A stretch of 64,000 nucleotides of DNA from Onchidella celtica (GCA_963931925.1 OZ007570.1:60349066-60413065), one strand, 5' to 3'; counted from the stretch's first letter, positions 1-10,631 are shown. The notes: generated by a model not told the origin, from the letters alone. Program-made: numbers and translations.

Positions 1-263
1 ACGATATTTGCTTCCACACAATCCCACCAAGCGATCACTGAGTTGCCAGTATCATAATAAATTTAAATTATTTGAAACTGTTACGATAAATAGCATATAG
101 ATCTGCGAGTACGTGCAGAGTAAACCAGGACTGTTATATCTAGAGTGGGAAACTTTGATGGAACTGAACTTTCCACTCTATACTAGGCATGAAAAACACC
201 CTTTGCTCAGTATCTCAATTTTGGCGTTTTGTGACGTAGGCACGGTAAAAAGAACTTAGGCTT

Positions 264-397
264 TCATTTGTGTTGAATAAAAAGCTGACAGTACATGTGA
301 ATACCATTTTTCGGCAGTGTAGAGAAAGTCTTCAGACGGATGTCTTCACCAGTAGCGCAGCAAACCCGCACCTCGCGCACCACTCCATAGATAAACC
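264..397 (-). CDS. Gene B exon 10: terminal exon with stop (tentative)
   Basis: A tgcag acceptor followed by 43 open codons and TGA (264-266), in the phase left by the preceding exon. It encodes GFIYGVVREVRVCC and a Lys/His-ending tail. It has no methionine, so it would be missed by ORF finders. No AATAAA was seen between here and position 1, so the 3' end may lie outside the window. Confidence 0.42.
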
Positions 398-3300
398 CTG
401 CATTCAGTGTTGAATTTCAACTTAATTAGCCTTAATATGTTCATGCAACCTGTGATGCAGTTCTTCAAAGCGGGTTACTGCCGTACGAAAGTAGTTAAAA
501 AGAATTTAACACTATCCTCTCTCAGGTCGTAAAAAAAACAAAACAAACTCCAACCGTCCCCCGTCGTCAGCCGAAGGATGCCACGGTGCCGTGAGCCCAT
601 GTCTTCTTTCCAAAGTACAGAAGGAAAGGGGGAAATGCCGAACGGGTTCAATACTTTACTGATGCACAATGCCAGCTAAAAAATAACAAGGGGGGGGGGG
701 AGGAGAACAAAACGCATGTGGCAGTTTTCACCTGCATCGTCTGAATTACCATAGTCGGTGACAACAAAACCTGAGACTGATCATCGCAATCATGTCGTCA
801 ATTGAAACAAAGAAAATTCACTAGTATTAACGAAAACTCACCCTCTCTCAGAGTCACAGCAATTCCTTCCGGTAAGGCCCGTGGCACTCCGAGTATGGTT
901 AAGGTGTCAACAGAAGGGCTCAGTGCGTCAGGACTAGCCATCCGTACATGGGCCAGATCTATGATCATGTTGTCCCCTGTCTCAGATTCTAATGAATTTA
1001 CATCATTTTCCGCTGCCACCACTCTCTCCAAGGCGGCGGCGGATCTTGTTTGGTGGCCGACGTCATCAGATGTCAGTCCTGATAAAATACAGAACAAACC
1101 CCCAAAACTTCTTACTTCACGTATTTGATATACTCATTAAAGAAATACTCCTTAGAGGTTTCTAAAGTTCGATAAACAACTTCAGCACTTCATCTGGTTG
1201 GTGATTTAAGTGGCAGTAAATTCAATTTTACTTTTTACTCCTTGAGTCATACTTTCAGCTCGACATTCTCCTCACATGCTACAAATGACAAGAAAGAGAG
1301 AATGATTCCATGTCCAAATGGGCAGTGCAACATGACTATCGTTATTACCACATTCGGCACATGCTAAAATGTTATACAGACAGCTGACACCGATATTATG
1401 CACGATGCACCTCTAAGCTGGCAGAAATACACTGGCAGATTATAGGATAACAGGGGCGACTTCGCAAATTTAAGCAATACCAGAAATATTTTCAAATCTA
1501 ATATTCTTTTGTGTGTGTGTGTGTGGATATCTCATAATAATTATGATATGTAAAATTCTGCCACCCAAAATTATGTAACTCACTTTTCACGACCGAACCA
1601 TTCTTTCCACATCTGACATAAACCCCGTAGTGCATCCATAGTTCTGGCTCCAAACCCACTGATATATTATCTCCACCATCACTACTGGGTCTCTTGAATG
1701 CCAGAACTGGGGCCCCGCAGGAACCAGGACCGGTGCATGCATTATAATGCAACACTTTTCGTATGTCAGGATGAGCGTCTGCGGGCACTGAAACAGAGAT
1801 ACAAGACCTGAGTTGTGGATACTCCATTTCATTTCCTGGTATTTCTTCCTGTCCCAACAGTTTATTATCCTAGAGCAAAGATTATTCATCTTGTACTCCT
1901 ATGTCTGTAATATGAGAATTAAGCTAACGTCGGACAGAATATTTTATGAAAATAATAATATTTGGTAGTAGGACTGACTTCCGAAATTAAGTAAAGTCAA
2001 AGGTTAAAATTTCATGAAAGTGAATGAATGATCAGAGTAGGCGGCGTCAACACAAATTTGTATTCTAGTTGTTAACAGGTGGGAGGAGAGGAAATAAAAT
2101 AATACAAAAGTATCAAATAAAACTCAAAAACATATCATTTCGAAAGTCTTATTTCACGCTTGGACCTTTTAGTTGGAATGGTACTATAGGAGAGTCGACA
2201 GAGCTAAGAAGTTTTTTTTTTCAAAATCTTATCAATTTTTGTTTCTTCAGATTGTTCAAGTTTTTTACTGTAACAAAGTGATCAAAGGCTTGTGTTATAC
2301 TGGTGGTAAGAAACTCCTCAGGTGGAGCGAGGCAGATAACGATCTTCAGAGGAGGAATGGTTTCTTTCATTGGATGTTTCGGCCTTTAATTTTTGTGTTA
2401 TACTGCATTGCATTTCATTTTAGATCATTAAATTAAAATAATGTAATCTCGTAGCGCTTTGCAAAATTCAACTGTCTTTCTGCCTCTCTTTTCTTTTTCT
2501 GTCACATTCTATCTTCACAAGAGCCATGCATGGGCTGCATAATGGCGAATAAAATAAACACTTTGACAGTTACGAAAATTCAAATGTCAGAATAACTAAA
2601 TAAACATCAATAGAATGCCGAGAAAACAGAAATGTCAAAGACGAACAGAAATCATTTTTTAAAGGGGGTAGGGGTATATATCCTGTATGTGAATACTGGA
2701 ATAGGTAGAGCACAACATATTATGTTCTTTAACCAGCTCACACATAGAAAAAAAAGAACCCATTACAATGAGGATCTGCGGATTCCACCCTAATTCAAAG
2801 AGATGATAAAGAAAACAAAGTAGTCGATTAGATAGGTGTACTGAAATATAACAAACCTACTGTATTAAGTCTATGAAGAAAGATGAGTAAGGAAAAACCA
2901 TGGAATATTTGAAATAAGGATCGATGCAACAGAAAACAAATAACACTTATAATGTAAGAAAAACACCAAGAACATTATTTTCAATCATCTCTTCGCCGTA
3001 CAGCTTTAAACCATTGGCCATGTCACCTGTCCTCGTTGGGCTGGAATGTCATTAACAGTTTTAAACCACCCTTATAAAGGGCTACTCAGATCGAAAAGAA
3101 AGGAAACGCACGTTTAACAGGTCAATGAGAGCTATGAGAAACAGAAGCCATTTACAGACAGCAACAAAAGAGATTGAAAACAAAGGTTTGTAGGCCAAAT
3201 CTAAGAAAATAGGTTGATGACGCTTACGAGTACCTTGTTGAATGTTGCCAATCTCTTCTACTCCCAGAACTGTTCCCCTGGACTGCCTGTCAGACTTTAT

Positions 3301-6300
3301 TAAATAGTTGACCATCTCGCTGTGTCCACACGACAGATATTTCTCCCGGCCATGTGGATGTGTCACCAGGAATACCCGACGTAAAAGTGCTTCGTGGATA
3401 TTTAAAGGTAGATTTTTCAGCAGTCTCCAAAATTCTTCTCTACAATCATTCAGTATCCTTACAAGCCCCATATCCGTGGTGCAGCATGTGAGGCGAGACC
3501 TTGGGTCTCCTGGAATGTCGCTGTGTTTGACAGCCGTGACATTTACTGCAATTTTCTTCCTCCCTCCGCCGAAATTGAACTTCACTATTGCGTTCTCAGC
3601 TTCTGTGTTATTTAAAACAATGAGACCAATCGTATCGACATGAATTTGCCCGAATTTCTCCTTATTTTGAAATGAGAATAGTTTTCTACGAAGGATTTTC
3701 CATAAATTTTCATCAACTTTCGCGGAAAAATGTTCAGTGCAGAGATGTTCCAGACAACTTCCAGTGCCTATCTGATATTTTCTACCATCAAGTCCTTTCG
3801 CGATTACCTTGACAGTCATTTGAGACATAAGCTCAATCGCTCTGACTAACTCTGGTCGTCTGACTTCTGGAGGGAGGTATTCCATCTTCAAACACTTTGT
3901 AGGATAATATGCATTGTGGTTTTGGTTCTTCGGACAATTCCTTCTGCGGAATGACTTTTGATTTTTCCGCTTCTTATCCAGTGTTTCCGGAACAGCCACG
4001 CCTTCATCAACTGGATGTGTAAACAAACAGCCATAATTAGATAAAGCCAAGCAGTTACATTCAATGAATGTTTGTCAAGGCAGGGTGCACACTGTCATAT
4101 GGGTGATAATATCGGCTTGAAGAAACCGTATGAAGTAACGTGATATGGAAATGAAGAGCTTTTTTTGCAAATATGGCTCAGTCCACTTTTGAAGTTTTGA
4201 GAAAAGTTTATCTTATATTATTTCAATGGCGGCCCTCCTGTTGTGAAATAATACTATATTAACATCTACTTAGGCATTAAACAAATCAGGTTTTGGCCAT
4301 GAAATGACAACTTAAAAATCAGTGATACTGCAAAATCAACTCAGAATCACGGACTGAACCATTCCTGTCAGACCTTGACGTATGCTATGTAAGTTGTGTG
4401 GTGTTGATGGTGCATCTGTTTTAATTTATTTCAAATATAATATTTGAAAATCAACTTTCAGAGATTCATAAAAAAGACATCTTGTTTCTTCTAACAAGCA
4501 ACTGAATCACGGAATATGAAGAAAGGAAGATTGTCTGTTGATTCATCTACAACAGTTTGCCTGGTGTCTACCATTTTGTTTCGCTTAAGATAAGGAGTAA
4601 GAGCTACTACTGCATGTGCACAAAACAATGTCCTTGGACTGAAACACTTTTGCAAAACCCCTCAAGTTTGCAGCGTTCTCAAAATGGAAAGCAAGCAGTT
4701 TTGATGGATCGAAAGAATCACGTGAGGAGATAACGGACTTCGATTTGTGTAGTCCGGTGCCAACTCAAATTTTATGAAAAGTGAATTAAACCAAGTGTTG
4801 CAAAAACGCTCTTTAAATAACACTGCACGGTACGATCGAAATGCTTTGAAGAAACCAGTGTACATTTGGCTTTGTCTTTTGGCAGTAAATGCTGTCATAT
4901 GTTGCTAGAATTCTTAGAAAAAGTCGATGACTTATATCTCTAGCCTGGATTTCACATTTAGCAGTGGCATCCAAATAAAACTATGCGAATACAGAAACGT
5001 CTTCAGAAAGAATTTGTATACACTGAGAGACTTGTGGACAGACAAACAATTAGGAGGCATCGGTAGGAGGCCATTACTTGTGCAAATTTAATGCCCATGA
5101 CAATGATTATTCCATTCTCTGTGTCTCTCTTGCAAATGTCTTCAGTTTGACACTACTTCGTTCGGGTTTTTCGCATGGTGACAAAATTTACAAATCAATA
5201 TTGGACAAAATATTTTTTGGCACTTTGCTGTAGGGCCTAAGCAAAAAATCTCCTGATTGGCCACTATTACGAGTAAGCAAGCTTTCAAAGTTCTTCCTAA
5301 TTTTGAAAATGCAATAAGGTTTTTCCGGGACATTTCCAGCAGGATGCCAGAACACACATAAATCAAGATATTACTAGTTGCTACTTACAGATAATGTTCT
5401 GTGTTCGTTCCATGCTGGGAGTGGTTGCTGGACGCGTTTTCTTCTTTTTGGGTCTCGCCCCACCACTTGCTGCCGAGCCTAACAAGAAACATGGTGTTTT
5501 ATGTGAATCTCTGTTTTGGCATCTACTCTGTTTCCATCTATATCAATGACTTGTCCATATCAGGGGTATTAAATACGGGTGAATACAATCTAGTTTTTAT
5601 GAAAAACTAGGAATTTCATGACGAAAACATTTTGATTTCAATACCTGCAGGTTTATAGAATGTTGCCTTCTCAAGAATTTTAATTTGTCGTCTAAGTCTC
5701 ATTTTAAGTTGTTACAAATGTAAGAAATACTTGGTTATGCCTTGCAATGGTATTTTTGTCTTTAAAAAATGTAAATCAGTAGGCGGAAGGTGGGCCTCTA
5801 TTCTAGTAACCACTTTCATTATTAGCCAATGTTTTTATTAGACAGGGAAGCAGTTTAATGGTTGACGGACAGCGGACAGATCACGACATGATTGTGTCAA
5901 CAAGATCATTACATTAGTTATGTTCGTGGAACTTGAGCATTGAACAGAAAACACTCATAGTTCAAGAGTATCGTGTTGTTACTTACTGATATTGTCCTCA
6001 GCTGGTAGTATCGCATAGGCGCCATCTGGAAAATCCTCTGTCTGCGTCTGTTTGGGTCTTGCTCCGCCCTTCGATTTTGAACCTGTCGGCAAACATTAAA
6101 CTTACCTTTTTTAGTTTTCGTTTTGTTTTGTTTACGAATTATTGTGAATGAGGAACAAATCAAGCGTACAAGAAAAAAAAAAAGTTATCAAGTGCGTCCC
6201 AGAATTCGTGGTTTGATTTAAAATTCGATGTTTCGGTAAGCATTGCATGTACTTGAACCAAACACGCTTTTTTCATAAAATTGTAGAACTTTGGCTAATG

Positions 6301-9300
6301 CCGTTTGATTATTATAATGCTGTTGTTAACTGTAAAGAGTGATTTATACGCATGTTCTTCGTACGTCTACGCACCCCTTCAGCATTCGAGGGGAAGATTC
6401 TTATGAAATGGCAATTACGTATACCTACGCAGTGGGCAGTTTGTTTAATTGTGGACACATCAAAAGGAAGCGATGACATGTTGGCCATGTGCGTTCGTTT
6501 AAAAAAAAAAGGGGGGGGGGGGATCGGAGGCGATGTCAGTGACACAAGGTAAATAAATCCAAAAAAAAATCTCCACCATTTCATGTCTACAGACGTAAAC
6601 GAGAACCTTCAACGGGTAACAAACAAAAAAAAAAAAGAGAAAAAAAAAAGCAATTTCAAAATTTGACGCAAATTCGAACTGTATGAGCTGCGGTAAGTCT
6701 TTTAGAAATTGCGCGGGTTTTGTTATAATATTATAGATAATATGCACTTGCTTGTTCTCGGGAATCAGTGTTTGAATGAGGTGAAGGAGTATAATCGATC
6801 ATTCACTGAGCTGGACCAAGTAGTTAGAGATCATTCTGTAGATTCCAGTCTTATCAACACTGAAATTGGCCTTTAACAAGTTTTCTTATGGGCTATTTCC
6901 TCCCGCAGTTTCCAGTTCTAATGTTATTTATTGTTTTAGATCGTTGTATTAGGAGGTTTCGCTGTCCTAGGCATTTACACCTGCACTTTTCTTGTTTTTA
7001 TTTATCTTGTCTTTGTTTCTCTGTTGTTGTTGTTGGGTTTTTTTTGTTGTAAATTTTGCCCGGGCAGCGGCCTTTTTCGGCCTGCTCTTCTCAACTTTCA
7101 ACTGCCTAGGTATCCTTAACGTGCGCAGTGTGCCCACGGGCTCTCCGAGTTTTCCTCCTTATCTGAGAAGACTAAGTGCTCGATGCTACCTACCATAGGA
7201 TCAGGGAAATTCCAACATGCCTGTACCGACCGGGGATCGAACCCGGTATATTCGGCATAAGAGGCGAGCACTTTGCCTCTAGACCAACGTGTCCCCATGT
7301 ATGGTATTTAGTGGAAGAAAAAGATATTTAAGTACTCAGATTTGAACAGATTTTTTTTTAGTAATAAAAAAAACAAAACATTAAAATATTTCCAGCCAGA
7401 CAAAATGAATTATTTGTTTATCCGATTGCATGTATAAATTTATACATACATTTATACATCACCATCGGGTGATGGGGATGATGATGATAACTGGTATGAT
7501 GACGACGATGGGTGATATGTTTTCTAAAGTTGTAGTATAATCTAAAGATTCTTTTAAATATGACCAATGAGACCTCTCCTAATCCATGCTAATCACACCT
7601 GTGTCACAAAATCCCCAGAAGCTGAAGGAATGACATAAATGTGACATGCGTAAAAGAAACGATATGAACAATATGAGTGCAACTATCGTGCTATGGCAAT
7701 GGAAAGGGCTACGGTAACTCCCAAACATTCGTAATGGGCAACATTCACTGATTAAACCTGTTCTGAAGTCCAGGCATTGCACAGTAAGCAGGCTGTGTTA
7801 TTTTTCTAATCATTACGAATGAAGAATAGGACGAGAATGTGTGGCATGACAGCAAAAGTCATGTTATCGACCCTGATTTGGATTTTTTTTTCTTCAAATT
7901 CAAGTCCCTAGTATCGTGGATTACTGCTCTTAATGTGAAATATACGGTTCCTCATTAAAGAATCATGAGCTTAGATTTAGTGCTGCATAAATTGTTCAAA
8001 TTCTTCAGTCCCGCGTTCTTTCGTATTTTATATGATTTTACCAAGGTACATATATCTGAGAGAAAGGCTACTCTGAAGAATAATATTCTGCTAAGGCGAA
8101 CCGAAACAAGAAGCTGCGAGCAGAATCAGCAACACAGTAGTCAAGCCATTGAGGAGATGATCTTCGAGTTCAAGTCGCACCACGAATTTTGGGAGACACT
8201 ATAGTCAGCAATTTCTGAACTATTTTGAGTACATGTACTCAGAGATTTCTTGATTAAGAAATTCAAATATTTTATTCATGAAATTTGTGTTTCAGTCTTG
8301 ATATTCAGAAAGTCGCAAGAAATACCCCACCCCCTTTCATACACACACACAGAAAAACAATGACACGCCCTGTGAATTGCATATACTCGTTATTACCCAC
8401 CGATGTTTTGTGCATCCATAGCTGTTTGAGTCCGTTTTGATCTGGCTCCTCGACATGGCGATAAACCTGCCAATAAACAGTATATTTACCGCGTAGCCTG
8501 ATCTCCAAACATGATGAGGTAGCGTTTGTAGGAAAGAAAGAAAAACTGAACAGAGATTAAGAACGTTATTCTCATATGTTCTGTATCACGTGGAGAGTCT
8601 ACACATCACTACAGCCTGCTACATAAATTCAAAAAAAAAAAAAAAAAAAAATTTGAATCTCTTGTTTTAAATTTATTTTACCGCTGATCCAATCACCAGG
8701 TTTTTTTTTTTTTTTTTTTAATCTTAATTGTAACCATTTCAATAGGTTAAAATTCAGTTTTTATTTGGAGTAAATGCAGAGCTCACTTGTACATTCATCG
8801 GAAGCATGTGGATCGGTAATGTTTCCTGAAGAAAGGCCAGGACAGCTAGAGGCGTATCCTGAAATAGAGCCAGAGGTGTAACCAGAGGTCGTGCTTCCTC
8901 TGCGCACCGTCCCCCTTGTAAAAGGCTGAGGATCTGTGTATGAGACAAACAGACAGTCCGTTTCGGTTTCTTTCATCTTCATAATACAATTATACTTGCG
9001 TTGTTATTCTCAAAATAACTTTTGTTTCACGGGTAAGTGCACAGTGTTTATGAATGTGTGAATAGAATTAAATATTAAAATCTCTGTGAGAATTTAAGTG
9101 CGATTGTGATGTACTCGAAGGAGTAAAACAGCCACACCAAGAGCTATAATGTAATTTTCTTGTTGTTTTTTGCATTTGACCAACATCTGGTGACTTTGAA
9201 TGTTATGAAGATACTTGTCCAGTGTGTCCTCTGCCTTACAAAATCATCTATAACGATTGTAGTCGAAATCTGTAATTGTACATGTCTATAATCTTTTGAA

Positions 9301-9845
9301 TTCATACCTGATGATCGTAGATCAGCATTGATGTTTGATGCTGAATGCAAGTTCTCTGTCCAAACTTGTGGCACCCGCGCTTGACGATCTTCAAGTGTGT
9401 TCCTTCTCGCTGCTCCAGACTCATTGATTGTCAGGCTGGAAGAGGTAGGTTCATGAAATTGTTCACCAGTGCGTGAAATACCCGCGGTCTCTTGATCTCC
9501 CGTATGGTCGCCTTGACAATCAACTGTCCTTGATCCATTCAAGTTGTCGCAGCTTTTAGCGAACTCACATCCAGATGTACTATGATACACAGCGTTCCTG
9601 GGATCTGTTGTGAAAGTTGACAGTTTAACTGTTTTGCCACATCCCGTGCATTTCACAACTTCTCTTTCACCCGTGTACTTAAACCCAGCTTCCGCCAGCT
9701 GTGAGAACGAATACTTGCAATTATACTCCCCATTCTGAGACAGTGGTTTAAATGAGGCCAGCATTTGAAGTACTGGATAGACATAGCATGTAGCCAAAAC
9801 ACCGTGTATTGTGCGAGAGACATGAATCCAAGTGTTTCCCGCCAT
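264..9845 (-). CDS. Gene B: BIR domain plus FAM111-like protease with Cys nucleophile
   Basis: Spliced model of ten coding exons: 9308-9845, 8787-8933, 8401-8466, 5987-6082, 5389-5478, 3234-4010, 1584-1787, 842-1078, 732-770 and 264-397. Lengths sum to 2328 nt, 775 codons plus stop. Every internal exon has a length divisible by three and starts and ends in phase 1, and no stop interrupts the frame; this joint consistency is the main support. Domain order: BIR about residues 29-96, Ser/Gly/Thr-rich linker 180-228, three GGARPK-type cassettes 229-312, protease-like region about 385-639, acidic tail 640-775. Protease signatures are GTGSC (394-398), TTD (Asp492), HPHG (530-533) and GSCGAP (Cys595). 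The catalytic His position is Leu442, so catalysis is doubtful. FAM111 proteases act on chromatin-bound substrates and restrict some viruses; whether that applies here is inference. The last two exons are the least certain. The start ATG sits in a caccATG context shared with gene A. Confidence 0.72.
732..770 (-). CDS. Gene B exon 9: 39-nt mini-exon (tentative)
   Basis: A short phase 1-1 candidate (ctcag acceptor, gtgaaa donor) encoding GFVVTDYGNSDDA. Its first bases are conserved at 24420 and downstream in gene A, which supports it, but an exon this small cannot be proven from sequence alone. Confidence 0.42.
842..1078 (-). CDS. Gene B exon 8: acidic tail with ALERVVA and DLAHV motifs
   Basis: A 237-nt phase 1-1 exon (atcag acceptor, gtgagt donor). 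It encodes residues 640-718 with ALERVVAAE and DLAHV. Gene A has ILERVVAEE and HLAHV in an exon at 24952-25119, and the end of this exon aligns with a separate gene A exon (24478-24708). No named domain recognised. Confidence 0.72.
1584..1787 (-). CDS. Gene B exon 7: nucleophile exon, GSCGAP
   Basis: A 204-nt phase 1-1 exon with a strong tttcag acceptor and gtgagt donor. It encodes residues 572-639 with GPGSCGAPVL, placing Cys595 (codon at 1717-1719) where chymotrypsin-fold proteases have the nucleophilic Ser in GxSGxP. A LWMHYGVYV segment follows, like the strand after the nucleophile in FAM111. The paralogous exon at 28900-29103 has the same length and the same Cys. Confidence 0.82.
3234..4010 (-). 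CDS. Gene B exon 6: protease-like domain, first part
   Basis: A 777-nt phase 1-1 exon (atccag acceptor, gtactc donor; a gtaagc donor 6 nt further on would also keep phase). It encodes residues 313-571: a basic N-terminal stretch, then GTGSC (394-398), the His-loop region DTIGLIV (438-444), the Asp motif TTDMGLV (490-496) and VTHPHGREK (528-536). The pattern fits a chymotrypsin-fold domain of the FAM111 type. In gene A the aligned loop reads ETCRHIV, so the general-base His is replaced here by Leu442 (codon at 3622-3624, CTC). Confidence 0.8.
5389..5478 (-). CDS. Gene B exon 5: basic GGARPKKKK cassette
   Basis: A 90-nt phase 1-1 exon with a gttag acceptor and gtaagt donor. It encodes SGGARPKKKKTRP, which resembles an AT-hook core (basic residues around G-R-P) with Ala in place of one Gly. 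The closest gene A exon is 31673-31771. Confidence 0.72.
5987..6082 (-). CDS. Gene B exon 4: GGARPK cassette
   Basis: A 96-nt phase 1-1 exon with a gacag acceptor and gtaagt donor. It encodes SKSKGGARPKQTQT followed by an acidic stretch. The motif matches the gene A cassettes at 32232-32324 and 35004-35096. Confidence 0.72.
7020..7297 (-). mobile_element. tRNA-derived SINE
   Basis: The minus strand starts near 7297 with a tRNA-like head: an A box (tggtctagaggc) and a B box (gggttcgatcccc), the internal RNA polymerase III promoter. A non-tRNA body and an (aac)n/A-rich tail near 7020-7050 follow. The head lacks a matching acceptor stem, so it is not a functional tRNA gene. The body recurs at 47221-47308. 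It lies in a gene B intron. Confidence 0.72.
8401..8466 (-). CDS. Gene B exon 3: divergent GGARPK-type cassette
   Basis: A 66-nt phase 1-1 exon (ggcag acceptor, gtgggt donor). The encoded segment contains RGARSKRTQT, a degenerate form of the GGARPKQTQT motif in the next exon. The 22-residue peptide is the shortest cassette of the set. Confidence 0.6.
8787..8933 (-). CDS. Gene B exon 2: Ser/Gly/Thr-rich linker
   Basis: A 147-nt phase 1-1 exon with a cacag acceptor and gtgagc donor. It encodes residues 180-228, a low-complexity linker with TSGYTSGSISGY. I found no equivalent exon in gene A. Confidence 0.65.
9308..9845 (-). CDS. Gene B exon 1: start codon and BIR-like zinc domain
   Basis: The first coding exon encodes residues 1-179. 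The BIR-like core runs about residues 29-96, with an LAEAGF motif (50-55), then zinc-ligand candidates Cys66, Cys69, His88 and Cys93. Canonical BIRs have 16 residues between the second Cys and the His and 6 between the His and the last Cys; here it is 18 and 4, so His is shifted by two while the total spacing is kept. The exon continues into a polar Ser/Thr/Asn-rich tail and ends at a gtatga donor in phase 1. BIR domains mediate protein binding in IAP proteins. Confidence 0.82.
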
Positions 9846-9908
9846 GGTGAAAGATCAGAAGATAGCCACGGGGCAAATGGCTTAGGGGCAATTGGCTTAT
9901 GTCCGATT
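9846..9908 (-). other. Gene B 5' UTR, start of second exon
   Basis: A tttcag acceptor followed by aatcggacataagcc leads into the start codon. The same sequence and acceptor occur in gene A at 36923-36970, so the start codons are homologous. No upstream ATG lies in this stretch. Confidence 0.6.
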
Positions 9909-10127
9909 CTGAAAACCAAAATTATCAATGTCTTAGAGCTTTGTCTTGTACACAATTTGACTTAGAGATAAAAAGTATCTACTAGTTAACCTTTGGCAAA
10001 TTCATTCTTAGGTTGTTATTACATGTGTTATCATTACGTTCTTAAAGAACAAAATCTCGCCCTATTGATTTTATCGTAAAATTTATAAACTACCAAATAT
10101 GCAATTTTGGCAAGGACACTTTGTCAT

Positions 10128-10350
10128 TTACCTGATACCGTGGTCATTCATTATGATAAATGTGTAAGAATAAGTACGTTTTATGGAATATATTTCAGTA
10201 TCATCAGAAAAAGGCATTCTAATACTTTTGATATCAACACGGAGTGAAAAGAGTCCATACCGGGGAAAGGAGCGTACTGCGCACTGAACCACGCCAAACC
10301 TTCCAGAATCCACTGCATTTCACAACTTGCGATTAAACCCCAGTTCTACA
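10128..10350 (-). pseudogene. Relic BIR fragment in the 5' UTR intron of gene B
   Basis: The minus strand reads as a decayed match to the BIR exon around the AGF...VVKC region: ctggggttt, then aagttgtgaaatgca, with the intervening bases deleted. Stops follow. A related block at 38279-38560 lies at the same place in gene A, so the relic predates the duplication. Confidence 0.42.
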
Positions 10351-10592
10351 TGAGTAGTTAGCATAAGAATGATTATATCAATAACTCCCACTCCCCCGTT
10401 TCACTGTATTTTCTTTTTTCTACCTCATTTTTGGTCTTCCTTTTTCATGTTCGCTCTATCATAAAATCTCATTAATGTTTCCATCCATCACTTATAATAA
10501 TATATATATATATTTTTTTTAATCACGACATTCAGTCACAAGATAATGGACAGCTTGTTATTGAACTTGACCTTGAACTTGTTATTTAACTA

Positions 10593-10624
10593 GGTTAGGG
10601 TTAGGGTTAGGGTTAGGGTTAGGG
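10593..10624 (+). repeat. Interstitial telomere-type array (TTAGGG)n
   Basis: About five uninterrupted TTAGGG units abut the splice donor of the non-coding first exon of gene B. TTAGGG is the usual metazoan telomere repeat. The equivalent site in gene A (about 46385) lacks it. Confidence 0.85.
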
Positions 10625-10631
10625 TACTTAC

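Noticed and set aside
475-669. 64-codon minus-strand frame near the end of gene B
   Set aside because: No acceptor in the right phase and no similarity to the gene A tail; treated as intron.
1584-1787. Viral 3C-like protease or integrated virus, because of GSCG
   Set aside because: The domain is split by spliceosomal introns, joined to a BIR and looks like FAM111 around His, HPHG and the nucleophile; no other viral genes are nearby.
3308-3643. Plus-strand open frame opposite the gene B protease exon
   Set aside because: Shadow of the minus-strand coding exon.
7225-7297. tRNA gene
   Set aside because: A and B boxes are present but the acceptor stem does not pair and a SINE body follows.
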